Source: Ferrovibrio sp046294345 (GTDB lineage Bacteria; Pseudomonadota; Alphaproteobacteria; Ferrovibrionales; Ferrovibrionaceae). From it: 64,000 nucleotides of DNA. Made by a program: the position numbers and the translations under genes. Below, piece after piece: positions 18,449 to 26,614 of the stretch. The stretch is from contig JBKBJT010000005.1 in assembly GCA_046294345.1 (NCBI GenBank), positions 1 to 64,000 on the forward strand, written 5' to 3'. Each line of letters begins with the position of its first letter. Within the stretch, counting starts at the first letter, position 1. The notes under the pieces are model-generated. The model searched no databases. It had not been told where the DNA came from and saw nothing but the letters and a program-made list of their open reading frames with translations.

Positions 18449-19780
18449 TTACCACCCTATGGCGCGCGGCAGCCAGGTGGCAATCGAAGGCGTGTAGAAC
18501 AGGATCACAACGGCGAGGAATTGCAGGCCGATAAAGGGGACAACGCCCTTGTAGATATCCATGGTGGTCACCTGCGGCGGCGCCACGCCGCGCAGGTAGA
18601 ACAGCGCCCAGCCAAAGGGCGGTGTGAGGAACGATGTCTGCATATTGAGTGCGATCAGGGTGGCGACCCAGACCAGGTCGACATTGGCCGCCTGCAACAC
18701 AGGCAGGAACAGCGGCACGACGATGTAGCTGATCTCGATCCACTCGATGAAAAAACCAAGGATGAAGATCAGGATCATCATGAACCACAGCACACCCTCG
18801 ATGCCGCCGGGCACAAGTTTGAAGAAATCATGCACCAGCTGTTCGCCCTGCAGGCCACGGAAGGCCAGCGCGAAGACCTGGGCGCAGATCAGGATGAACA
18901 TCATCGATGCCGTGATCCGCCCGGTGGCATAAACGGTTTCCTTCATCATGCCCCAATTCAGGCGACCGGCGATGGCGGCCACCAGTATGCTGCCCAGCGC
19001 GCCCATCGATGCGGCCTCGGTGGGTGCAGCGATGCCGCCGATGATCGAGCCCAGCACGGCCAGCACCAGGGCGATGGGTGGCAGGCCGACCTTGAAGGTC
19101 TTGCGCAGCAAGTCCTGCCGGCTCATGGCGAACCGTTCTTCTTGCGGGATCGGCGGCACCATATCGGGTTTGAAGATGCCGAGCAGCAGAAGGAAGATGC
19201 AGAAAATGCCAGACAGCAGCAGGCCTGGCAAAACGGCAGCAGCGAACAGCGTGCCGACCGACTGCCCCAGGATGTCGGCCAGCAGGATGATCAGCGTACT
19301 GGGCGGGATGATCTGGCCTAGCGTGCCCGAGGCGCAGATGGTGCCGCAGGCGATGCTCTTGTTATAGCCGCGCCTGAGCAACGTGGGCAGGGTGAGCAGG
19401 CCCAGCGTGACGATGGTGGCGCCGACGATACCGGTGGTGGCGCCCATCAGCACGCCGACCAGCACGATGCCGATGCCCATGCCGCCACGCAATCCGCCTG
19501 AGAGATGGCCGATCACTTCCATCAGTTCGTCGGCGATGCGGGATTTTTCCAGCATCATGCCCATGAAAACGAAGAGCGGGATGGCAATCAGCGTGTAATT
19601 GGCGGTGACACCGAAGATGCGCGCCGGCAGCAGATTGAACAGCAGCGAGCCGAAGCCGATCCAGCCGAAGAAGAAACCGCTGATGGCGAGCGTAAGCGCA
19701 ACCGGGATACCGAGTGCAAGCAGGACGAAGAAGGAGGCGATGCAGGACAGCGCCAGGATTTCATTCAGCGGCATGTTCAA
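18449..19780 (-). CDS. TRAP transporter large permease (DctM family)
   Basis: A 443-residue inner-membrane protein with about 12 helices, the large (DctM) subunit of a tripartite ATP-independent periplasmic transporter driven by a sodium gradient. Typical stretches are the early PLFVFMGMMLEKS, the GATTGIVGATIVTLGLL loop and IIPPSTLIILLADI. It overlaps the small-subunit gene by 20 bases and belongs to the same operon as the binding protein upstream. The substrate is inferred from the binding protein. Confidence 0.93.
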   Translation of the reverse strand: MNMPLNEILALSCIASFFVLLALGIPVALTLAISGFFFGWIGFGSLLFNLLPARIFGVTANYTLIAIPLFVFMGMMLEKSRIADELMEVIGHLSGGLRGGMGIGIVLVGVLMGATTGIVGATIVTLGLLTLPTLLRRGYNKSIACGTICASGTLGQIIPPSTLIILLADILGQSVGTLFAAAVLPGLLLSGIFCIFLLLLGIFKPDMVPPIPQEERFAMSRQDLLRKTFKVGLPPIALVLAVLGSIIGGIAAPTEAASMGALGSILVAAIAGRLNWGMMKETVYATGRITASMMFILICAQVFALAFRGLQGEQLVHDFFKLVPGGIEGVLWFMMILIFILGFFIEWIEISYIVVPLFLPVLQAANVDLVWVATLIALNMQTSFLTPPFGWALFYLRGVAPPQVTTMDIYKGVVPFIGLQFLAVVILFYTPSIATWLPRAIGW

Positions 19781-20321
19781 ACGGACGATCAGGTTGGGAC
19801 TCGGGCGGGATATGGCCGCCGAAGAACGGGATCAGTGCGCGTAACGTGGCGGCCAGGCTCTGGACCAGCAGCAGCAGGAAGCCAAGCGGGATCATCGCCT
19901 TCAGCAGGAAACGATACGGCAGGCCGCCGGGATCGGGCGATTTTTCACCGATCGCGTAAGACTGCATCACATACCCGAGGGACAGCTTTATGATGATGGC
20001 CGCGAAGGCGACGGCGACGAGGCAGGATATGACTTCCAGCACCTGTTTCAGGCGTGGCGGGAAACGGCCATAGAAGATATCCACCCGCACATGGCCTTCA
20101 TGCTTGATCGCATAGGCCATGCAGAGCAGCGACACCGGCGCCATGAGATGCCATTCCAGCTCCTGCATCGCCACCGATCCGGTATGGAAGGCGTAGCGCA
20201 GCAGCACGTTGAAGGCCATGACGCAGACCAGCGCAAAACCAGTCCATGATGCGAGGCGCCCCGCATGCTCGACCACCAGATCGAGCATGCGGGCGCCGGA
20301 CTCAAGACGCGACGCGAACAT
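19761..20321 (-). CDS. TRAP transporter small permease (DctQ family)
   Basis: A 186-residue membrane protein with four predicted helices, the small DctQ subunit that joins the DctM permease. The recognisable core is the VMAFNVLLRYAF helix and the AMQELEWHLMAPVSLLCMAYA segment, followed by HVRVDIFYG. It begins nine bases after the binding-protein gene and overlaps dctM by 20 bases, the usual translational coupling. Confidence 0.92.
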   Translation of the reverse strand: MFASRLESGARMLDLVVEHAGRLASWTGFALVCVMAFNVLLRYAFHTGSVAMQELEWHLMAPVSLLCMAYAIKHEGHVRVDIFYGRFPPRLKQVLEVISCLVAVAFAAIIIKLSLGYVMQSYAIGEKSPDPGGLPYRFLLKAMIPLGFLLLLVQSLAATLRALIPFFGGHIPPESQPDRPFEHAAE

Positions 20322-20330
20322 GGAAACGGA

Positions 20331-21440
20331 TCATGCCTTGCTGAGCTGGCCGCGGATCTGCGTCTGATAGACCGATTCCGAAATGCCGGACCATTTGTCG
20401 TGATTGGCCTTGAAGGCCATGAAAGCATCGTGGACTTTCTTGATCGACGGATCCTTGACAGCGCCATCGTTCAGCACGGCCTCGGTGGCGTCCTTCAGCT
20501 TCGCCACCACCTGCGGCGGCAGCGGCTGGGCGATCACGCCCTGGTTCTTGACCAGATCGTCCAAGGCTTCGGCATTGGTGGCTTCGCACCAGGTGTGGCT
20601 GATCGTATTGCAGGCAGCGGCAGCCATGCGCACGATTTCCTGCAGATCGCCGGGCAGCGAAGCCCAGGCCTTCTTGTTGACGATCAGTTCGGTGACGTTG
20701 GATGGTTCGTGCCAGCCGGTGGTGTAGTAGTATTTCGCCGCCTTCTGCAGGCCGAGGCGACGATCCTGGTAGGGCCCGACGAATTCGGCGGCATCGATCA
20801 CGCCGCGTTCCAGCGCCGGGAAGATTTCGCCACCGGGCAGCAGCTTCACATCGACGCCCAGCGTGGCATAGACCTTTCCGGCCAGACCGGGGATGCGCAT
20901 CTTCAGGCCCTTGTAATCCTCGACGCCGGTGATCGGCTTGCGGTACCAGCCGGTCATCTGCACGCCGGTATTGCCCATCGCCATCGGTACGAGGTCGAAG
21001 GGCGCATAAAGGTCTTCCCACAGCTTCTGACCGCCGCCGTGATAGAGCCACGCGGTCATGCCCTGGAAGTTCAGGCCGAACGGCACGGTGGTGAAATACT
21101 GCGCGGCGGGAATCTTGCCGGCCCAGAAATAGCTGTTGGCGGCATTCATCTCGACGATGCCCTTCGACACCGCATCGAAGCCTTCCAGCGCGGGGATCAG
21201 TTCGCCGGCGGCGAAATGCTGGATCACCAGCCGGCCGCCCGACATCTTCTTCACCATCTCGCAGAAATCGGTCGGGCTGCCCGGACCGGCCACGTAGAAG
21301 GGCGAACCGGGGCCATAGGCATTGGTCATCTTCCACTGGAAGGTCTTGCCCTGCGCGGTGGCGATGTTGGGTTTGGCGAAGGTTGCGGCCGCGGCGGCAC
21401 CGCCGAGCAGACCGGCTTTCACGAAGGAACGGCGTTTCAT
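20331..21440 (-). CDS. TRAP substrate-binding protein, TakP-like
   Basis: A 369-residue periplasmic binding protein of the DctP family. The N-terminus MKRRSFVKAGLLGG is a twin-arginine-like signal. The body closely resembles Rhodobacter TakP, the alpha-keto-acid-binding protein: FAAGELIPALEGFDAV, LYHGGGQKLW, GNTGVQMTGWYRKPI, GLKMRIPGLAGKVY and IDAAEFVGPYQDRRLG are all recognisable. A 2-oxoacid such as pyruvate is therefore the most likely ligand, though this is family inference. The chosen start has an AGAGG ribosome binding site; the frame is open upstream without one. It heads the TRAP-GGT operon. Confidence 0.9.
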   Translation of the reverse strand: MKRRSFVKAGLLGGAAAAATFAKPNIATAQGKTFQWKMTNAYGPGSPFYVAGPGSPTDFCEMVKKMSGGRLVIQHFAAGELIPALEGFDAVSKGIVEMNAANSYFWAGKIPAAQYFTTVPFGLNFQGMTAWLYHGGGQKLWEDLYAPFDLVPMAMGNTGVQMTGWYRKPITGVEDYKGLKMRIPGLAGKVYATLGVDVKLLPGGEIFPALERGVIDAAEFVGPYQDRRLGLQKAAKYYYTTGWHEPSNVTELIVNKKAWASLPGDLQEIVRMAAAACNTISHTWCEATNAEALDDLVKNQGVIAQPLPPQVVAKLKDATEAVLNDGAVKDPSIKKVHDAFMAFKANHDKWSGISESVYQTQIRGQLSKA

Positions 21441-21527
21441 GGCATGCCTCTTTTTTGCTGCATGGAGGTCTGGAGAAAGACCTAGCCATGTATGCAATCG
21501 ATATGCCATGGCGGCGCGGCGCCGTCG

Positions 21528-21667
21528 GAATTGGTACGGCCTTGTTTTGCGTTTCCATTCTGCGAAACAGCCGGACCAATTCGCTGCCGACGACCATGCC
21601 GGATTCAGGCCTTGCCGCGTTATGCGGCAATCAATTCGGATGCGATTGCCGATTTCTGCGGCAGAAA
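21528..21667. promoter_or_regulatory. Cluster of inverted repeats upstream of the TRAP operon
   Basis: The 230-base gap between the TRAP binding-protein gene and the GNAT gene holds several perfect inverted repeats: GAATTGGT/ACCAATTC (21528-21535 and 21575-21582), GTTTC/GAAAC (21551-21568), TTGCCGC/GCGGCAA (21612-21630) and the 15-base palindrome TTTCTGCGGCAGAAA (21653-21667). The GTTTC-N8-GAAAC element resembles operators of IclR-type regulators. No matching regulator gene lies next to it, so the binding protein is unknown. Confidence 0.5.
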
Positions 21668-21673
21668 AAATGC

Positions 21674-22192
21674 TCAGTCCGCGCGGCGCGACATGTAGAC
21701 GACGGGCAACTCCTCATCCGCCGCCGGCATCACGCCATGACTTTCCGCGACATAACCGAGCCGTTCATACAGCGGCACGGCATTGATATTGGCGCGCACA
21801 TAGAAATGCGGATACCCGGCGGCGCGGGCCGCATCTTCCGCCGCCCGCACCAGCGCCGTTGCCAGGCCGCGCCGGGCCCAGTCGGGATGCACGAAGACCT
21901 TGCGGATGCGCGCGGTGCCGGCTCGTTCGGGAAATTCCAGCCAGCCCGCGGTGGCGACCAGACCGGCCACCGGATGCCGCGCAAGGATCAGGTGCGAACG
22001 CGCGAGGTCGTCGGCATAGGGGGCAGCAGCAATCAGCGCCTCATGGGCGGCGATTTGCGCCGCCGTGTGATGCCCGGCAGCCAGGTTGCGAAAGGCCAAC
22101 GCATGCAGGCCGCGCACGGCGGCGGCATCGCTGGGTTGATAGGGCGCGAGGACTATATCGTCAGGACGTCGCGTGCTGTGGGGCATGGCCAT
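21674..22192 (-). CDS. GNAT family N-acetyltransferase
   Basis: A 172-residue protein with the GNAT fold. The acetyl-CoA pyrophosphate-binding motif reads VFVHPDWARRGLATALV (about residues 97-113), followed by the usual YVRANINAVPLYERLGY C-terminal motif B. GNAT enzymes transfer an acetyl group from acetyl-CoA to an amine, but nothing here defines the acceptor. It is divergent from the lipoprotein gene and likely a single-gene unit. Confidence 0.88.
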   Translation of the reverse strand: MAMPHSTRRPDDIVLAPYQPSDAAAVRGLHALAFRNLAAGHHTAAQIAAHEALIAAAPYADDLARSHLILARHPVAGLVATAGWLEFPERAGTARIRKVFVHPDWARRGLATALVRAAEDAARAAGYPHFYVRANINAVPLYERLGYVAESHGVMPAADEELPVVYMSRRAD

Positions 22193-22264
22193 GACGGTAT
22201 GAATCCGTGAACGGAGCGGTCAAGCCGCCGCGATGCTGCCGCATTTCTTTGTCTGGATCGCTGC

Positions 22265-23053
22265 ATGAAACATGCATTTCGCCATACCTTTCTCGCCGCG
22301 CTGCTGATGCTGGCGGCCTGCGCCGACCGTGGGGCGCCGGGCGAGATCGTACTGCCGGCCAGCGCACGGCAGGGCGAGGACTGGAGCCGCTTCCTGCCGG
22401 CGCTGTATCCCGGCCTGATGGCCTGCCTGGACGCCCACCCCGCCCAGCCGGCAAGGGCGGACGACGTGGTGCCGCAGAATCACGGCATGATCCTGGTGCG
22501 CGTCGCCGGTTCGGATGGCACCAGCATGGACTGCCAGGCCGGCAGCGGCGGGAACCCCGCCCCACGCCTGGAACCGGCGGAGACACGTCCCCTCAAGGGC
22601 CCCGCCTTCACGCCCGCCGCGCTAGCCGAGCCTTTTGCGCCCTGCTTCCTGCCGGAACCGGTGCTGACCCGCGATGGCCGGCTGCTGGGCTGGCTGAGCC
22701 ATCGCCGCCCCGATTGCGGGCAGGACCAGGCCCCAGTCCTGCAGGATAACTGGCGCGCCTTCGGCAATGAGCCATTCTGGACCGTGCGGATCGCCAGCGA
22801 CGGCATCGTGTTCGACCGGCTGGGCGATCTGCCCCGGCGTTATCCGGCCACGCCTCCCCAATCAGGCGAGGGACGCCGCAGCTGGATGGTCGATCCACCG
22901 GATGGCAATGCCCGCCACCGGCTGGAGGTGATCATCACCGACCGACCCTGCAGCGACAGCATGGCCGACCGACAATACGATCACCGTGCCGAGGTGATGT
23001 TCGGCGGCCAGACATTGCATGGCTGCGCCGAAAGGACCGCGCCGATCCCCTGA
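22265..23053 (+). CDS. COG3650-like lipoprotein
   Basis: A 262-residue secreted protein with a lipoprotein signal (MKHAFRHTFLAALLMLAAC, lipobox LAAC at Cys19). The C-terminal third has the FGNEPFWTVRI motif and ends with AEVMFGGQTLHGCAER, features of a widespread domain (COG3650) found in periplasmic or membrane-anchored proteins of unknown function. Residues 30-150 are low in recognisable motifs. Several Cys residues suggest disulfides. It precedes the pseudouridine synthase gene by about 30 bases on the same strand. Confidence 0.78.
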   Translation: MKHAFRHTFLAALLMLAACADRGAPGEIVLPASARQGEDWSRFLPALYPGLMACLDAHPAQPARADDVVPQNHGMILVRVAGSDGTSMDCQAGSGGNPAPRLEPAETRPLKGPAFTPAALAEPFAPCFLPEPVLTRDGRLLGWLSHRRPDCGQDQAPVLQDNWRAFGNEPFWTVRIASDGIVFDRLGDLPRRYPATPPQSGEGRRSWMVDPPDGNARHRLEVIITDRPCSDSMADRQYDHRAEVMFGGQTLHGCAERTAPIP

Positions 23054-23082
23054 ACCACATGCGACTTGACGCGGAGGCCCCG

Positions 23083-23847
23083 ATGGCGAAGGTGTCAGGC
23101 ATGAAATCGATCCTCACCGCCGCCCAGATCGAGGCCCGGCTGCTCTATCGCGACGGGCTGATGCTGGTGCTCGACAAGCCGGCCGGCCTGCCGGTGCATG
23201 CCGGACCGGGCGGTGGCGACAACCTGGAACGATATTTCACCTTCCTGCGCTTTGGCCTGCCGCGCCCACCCGCCCTGGCGCATCGGCTGGATCGCGACAC
23301 ATCGGGCTGCCTCGTGCTGGGCCGGCACCCCAAGGCTTTGCGCAAGCTGGGCAAGCTGTTCCAGGAAGGCAAGGTCGAGAAGGTCTATTGGGCGGTGACG
23401 CGCGGCCGGCCAGACCAGGCCGAAGGCCGCGTGGATGCCCCGCTGAAGAAGCTTTCCACGCGCAACGGCGGCTGGCATATGGCCATCGCCGAGGACGGCC
23501 AGCATGCCGTGACCGATTACCGCGTGCTGGGCACCGGCGAGGACATGAGCTGGATCGAATGTCGGCCGCGCACCGGGCGCACGCACCAGATCCGCGTGCA
23601 TCTGGCATCGCTGGGCTGCCCGATCCTGGGCGATGCGCAATACGGCGAGACATCGCAGCAGCCCCTGCACCTGCACAGCCGCAGCATCACCCTGCCGCTG
23701 TATCCCTCGCGCGCGCCGGTCGGCGTCAGCGCGGCCCCGCCGGCCCATATGCTGGCCGCCCTGGCTGCCTGCGGCTATTCAGCCCTTGAGCACGAGCCGC
23801 AGGGCAAAACCGATCCCGGCAACCACCAGCACGCCGCCGGCCCATAA
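23083..23847 (+). CDS. RluA-family RNA pseudouridine synthase
   Basis: A 254-residue pseudouridine synthase, which isomerises specific uridines in rRNA or tRNA. The catalytic motif HRLDRDTSG places the active Asp at residue 70. Further family stretches are the N-terminal LDKPAGLPVHAG and the C-terminal GRTHQIRVHLASLG and PILGDAQYG. There is no S4 RNA-binding domain. The start at 23083 has GGAGG five bases upstream; 23101 (MKSIL) is an alternative. The last 69 bases overlap the convergent DUF2474 gene. Confidence 0.9.
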   Translation: MAKVSGMKSILTAAQIEARLLYRDGLMLVLDKPAGLPVHAGPGGGDNLERYFTFLRFGLPRPPALAHRLDRDTSGCLVLGRHPKALRKLGKLFQEGKVEKVYWAVTRGRPDQAEGRVDAPLKKLSTRNGGWHMAIAEDGQHAVTDYRVLGTGEDMSWIECRPRTGRTHQIRVHLASLGCPILGDAQYGETSQQPLHLHSRSITLPLYPSRAPVGVSAAPPAHMLAALAACGYSALEHEPQGKTDPGNHQHAAGP

Positions 23848-23925
23848 GGCGACGAACCACAACAGCCGGCGCCATAACGGGGCCGTTGGTTCTGCAGTGA
23901 TACGGCCCTCAGTGGTAATGCGCAT
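23779..23925 (-). CDS. DUF2474 small membrane protein of the bd-type oxidase
   Basis: A 48-residue protein. It starts inside the 3' end of cydB (17-base overlap in another frame) and consists of a short charged N-terminus, PLWRRLLWFVALWAGGVL and one transmembrane helix. This is the DUF2474 pattern: tiny single-helix proteins that follow cydB in cyanide-insensitive oxidase operons, analogous to CydX in the CydAB oxidase. It probably stabilises the oxidase or its haems. Its 3' end overlaps the convergent pseudouridine synthase gene by 69 bases. Confidence 0.8.
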   Translation of the reverse strand: MRITTEGRITAEPTAPLWRRLLWFVALWAGGVLVVAGIGFALRLVLKG

Positions 23926-24916
23926 GGCGATCCACCTTGCCGCGGAAGACCCAGTAGGCGTAACCGGTATAGGCCAGGATGATGGGCAGCAGCACCACGG
24001 CGCCGATCAGCAGGAAACCCAGCGACGCATCGGGCGCCGCCGCATCCCAGATGGTGACGGACGGCGGCACCATCAGCGGCCAGAAGCTGATGCCCAGCCC
24101 GATATACGACAGCACGAACAGCGCCAGCGCGGCCAGGAAAGGCTGCAGCGGGCGTTTGTAGTCATGCAGGCCGCGCCACAGGATGCCGGCCATGACCAGG
24201 ACCAGCAGCGGCATCGGCGCGGTGAGCGCGATATTGGGCCAGGCAAACCAGCGGCCGAGGAATTGCGGATCGAGGAACGGCGTCCACAGACTGACCAGGC
24301 CGATCAGGGCAACCAGCAGCACGCTCAGGCGCCGCGCATACAGATAATTCCGGTCCTGGATTTCGCCCTCGGTCTTGATGATCAGCCAGCAGGCACCCAA
24401 CAGAGCATACCCCACCACCAGCGCGATGCCGGTGAGGATGCTGAAGGGCGTGAGCCAGTCCCACCAGCCGCCGGCATAGGCGCGGTCCGCCACGCGGATG
24501 CCCTGGATCAGCGCGCCCAGCGCAACGCCCTGCATGAACGCGGCCGCCAGCGAGCCGAGCGCGAAGCTCCAGTCCCACACGCCTTTGCCGCGCCGCGTGT
24601 GCCAGCGGAATTCAAACGCCACGCCACGGAAGATCAGACCGAGCAGCATCACGGTGATCGGTGCATAAAGCGCCGGCAACACGATGGCATAGGCCAGCGG
24701 GAAAGCCGCCAGCAGGCCGCCGCCGCCGAGGATCAGCCAGGTCTCGTTGCCGTCCCAGACCGGGGCCACCGTGTTCATCAGGATGTCGCGTTCCTTTTCC
24801 TGCTTGAACAGCGGAAACAGGATGCCGATGCCGAGGTCGAAACCGTCGAGGATCACATAGGCCAGCACGGCGAAGGCGATCAGTCCGGCCCAGATAAGAG
24901 GAAGATCGAGAGTCAT
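23909..24916 (-). CDS. cydB: Cytochrome bd-type quinol oxidase subunit II
   Basis: A 335-residue inner-membrane protein, subunit II of the bd-type terminal oxidase that reduces O2 with quinol. The N-terminal LIAFAVLAYVILDGFDLGIGIL, with the GFDLG motif, and WDGNETWLILGGGGLLAAFP are diagnostic. About eight to nine helices are visible. It lies 14 bases downstream of cydA, with a GAGGGG ribosome binding site, and overlaps the DUF2474 gene. Confidence 0.95.
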   Translation of the reverse strand: MTLDLPLIWAGLIAFAVLAYVILDGFDLGIGILFPLFKQEKERDILMNTVAPVWDGNETWLILGGGGLLAAFPLAYAIVLPALYAPITVMLLGLIFRGVAFEFRWHTRRGKGVWDWSFALGSLAAAFMQGVALGALIQGIRVADRAYAGGWWDWLTPFSILTGIALVVGYALLGACWLIIKTEGEIQDRNYLYARRLSVLLVALIGLVSLWTPFLDPQFLGRWFAWPNIALTAPMPLLVLVMAGILWRGLHDYKRPLQPFLAALALFVLSYIGLGISFWPLMVPPSVTIWDAAAPDASLGFLLIGAVVLLPIILAYTGYAYWVFRGKVDRHAHYH

Positions 24917-24930
24917 GACGGTTTCCCCTC

Positions 24931-26340
24931 TTACTCGGCCGGCCGGTCGAGCTGCTGCGGCAGCAATCCGGCGGCTGGCGTGATGCCAGCAGCGCGCAAT
25001 GGCCCATGCATCTCCGGCTCGGCACCGCCGGGCGTCTTGCCCATCAGGCGCAGTAGATAGAACACGCCGGCGCCGAAGACGGCAAAATAGACCACGATGA
25101 AGGCGAGCAGCGAGGCCGTTACGCCGGGCAGGCCGATGGGCGAGACGGAATCGGCCGTGCGCAGCAGGCCATAGATGGTGAAGGGCTGGCGCCCGACCTC
25201 GGTGGTGACCCAACCGGCCAGCACGGCGACGAAGCCACTCGGCCCCATCAGGACTGCGGCGCGATGCAGCCAGGCATTGCTGTATATGCGCCCGCCAAGG
25301 CGCATGACCAGGCTGACAAGTCCCAGCGCCGCCATCAGCAGGCCGAGCCCGACCATGATGCGAAAGCTCCAGAACACGGTGGCGGCCGGCGGCCAGTTCT
25401 CACGCGGAAAATCCTTCAGGCCTTTCACCTCTCCATCCCAGTCATGCGTCAGGACCAGGCTGCCGAGTCTGGGAATCTCGATGGCATATTTCGTTTCCGC
25501 CGCGTCGTTATCGGGCAGGCCGAACAGGATCAGCGGTGCACTGCGCTGCGTTTCATAATGACCTTCCATGGCCGCGATCTTGGCCGGCTGGTATTCCAGC
25601 GTATTGAGACCATGCAGGTCGCCGGCGAAGATCTGGATCGGCGCCACGATGGCCGCCATCCACATCGCCATCGAGAACATCGTCCGCGCCGGCGCATTCG
25701 TGCGATCCTTCAGCAGATGCCAGGCACCGACCGCACCGACCACCAGGGCAGTGGTGAGATAGGCCGCCAACACCATATGCACCAGCCGATAGGGGAATGA
25801 CGGGTTGAAGATCACGGCCCACCAGTCCTCCGGCACGAACTGGCCGTTCGGTGCGATGGCGTAACCGGCCGGCGTCTGCATCCAGCTGTTCACCGCTAGG
25901 ATCCAGAAGGCCGAAAAGAATGTGCCGGCGGCCACCATCAGGGTGGCGAAGGCATGCAGGCCCTTGCCGACGCGCTGCATGCCGAACAGCATCACGCCGA
26001 GGAAACCGGCTTCGAGGAAAAACGCCGACAACACCTCATAGCCCATGAGCGGCCCGATGATCGGCCCGGCCCTGTCGGAAAACACCGACCAGTTGGTGCC
26101 GAACTGGTAGCTCATCACCAGGCCGGACACGACGCCCATGCCGAAGGTGACCGCGAAGATCTTCAGCCAGAAACGGAAGACCTGCATGTAGACCTCGCGT
26201 TTGGTCGCGAGCCACAGGACCTCCAGAACGGCGAGATAGCTGGCCAGCCCGATGGTGAAGGCCGGGAAAATGATATGGAACGACACCGTGAAGGCGAATT
26301 GCAGCCGGGCGAGAAAGACGGGGTCGAGCAACGCTTGCAT
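24931..26340 (-). CDS. cydA: Cytochrome bd-type quinol oxidase subunit I (CIO type)
   Basis: A 469-residue haem-bearing subunit I. Family features are the N-terminal LQFAFTVSFHIIFPAF with the haem-ligand His, YEVLSAFFLEAGFLGVMLFG with its two Glu residues of the proton path, and GRQPFTIYG. The quinol loop is short, and the presence of DUF2474 rather than CydX also points to the cyanide-insensitive (CioA) branch. These oxidases often have lower haem d content and high tolerance to cyanide. The promoter region carries a cluster of TGCCGCA half-sites. Confidence 0.95.
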   Translation of the reverse strand: MQALLDPVFLARLQFAFTVSFHIIFPAFTIGLASYLAVLEVLWLATKREVYMQVFRFWLKIFAVTFGMGVVSGLVMSYQFGTNWSVFSDRAGPIIGPLMGYEVLSAFFLEAGFLGVMLFGMQRVGKGLHAFATLMVAAGTFFSAFWILAVNSWMQTPAGYAIAPNGQFVPEDWWAVIFNPSFPYRLVHMVLAAYLTTALVVGAVGAWHLLKDRTNAPARTMFSMAMWMAAIVAPIQIFAGDLHGLNTLEYQPAKIAAMEGHYETQRSAPLILFGLPDNDAAETKYAIEIPRLGSLVLTHDWDGEVKGLKDFPRENWPPAATVFWSFRIMVGLGLLMAALGLVSLVMRLGGRIYSNAWLHRAAVLMGPSGFVAVLAGWVTTEVGRQPFTIYGLLRTADSVSPIGLPGVTASLLAFIVVYFAVFGAGVFYLLRLMGKTPGGAEPEMHGPLRAAGITPAAGLLPQQLDRPAE

Positions 26341-26425
26341 CAGGGGCCTCCGGTCGGGATAACAACGCGGAACACGGCAAAGCGTTCGATCAGGCTAACG
26401 CCATTTGCCGGATGTGGAAAGAAAA

Positions 26426-26485
26426 TGCCGCATGCATGCCGGTGGTCAATTGCGGCATTCCGGCGCGAATTGCCGCACTGCGGCA
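26426..26485. promoter_or_regulatory. Four TGCCGCA half-sites in the cydA/MFS divergent promoter
   Basis: Four copies of the heptamer TGCCGCA or its complement occur within 60 bases: 26426-26432 (+), 26451-26457 (-), 26471-26477 (+) and 26479-26485 (-). The last two form a perfect 15-base palindrome with one central base. They lie 86-145 bases upstream of cydA and about 130-190 bases upstream of the MFS gene, so a regulator could act on both. The factor is unknown. I could not match an FNR/ANR consensus in this region. Confidence 0.55.
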
Positions 26486-26614
26486 CGGAGTCGCGCGACG
26501 ATAATGCCGGATATTGCAGATCGGCCCTGCAGCATTTGCAGGGATCATAACGGCAATTGCCTGTATGATGTCCGCTTCCCGTTTCCTGTTCGAACCCCCC
26601 TTATCTCACCACCG

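Noticed and set aside
26341..26614. Fnr/Anr box for the bd-type oxidase
   Set aside because: No TTGAT-N4-ATCAA or TTGCG-N4-CGCAA element is present. The palindromes there are of a different TGCCGCA type.
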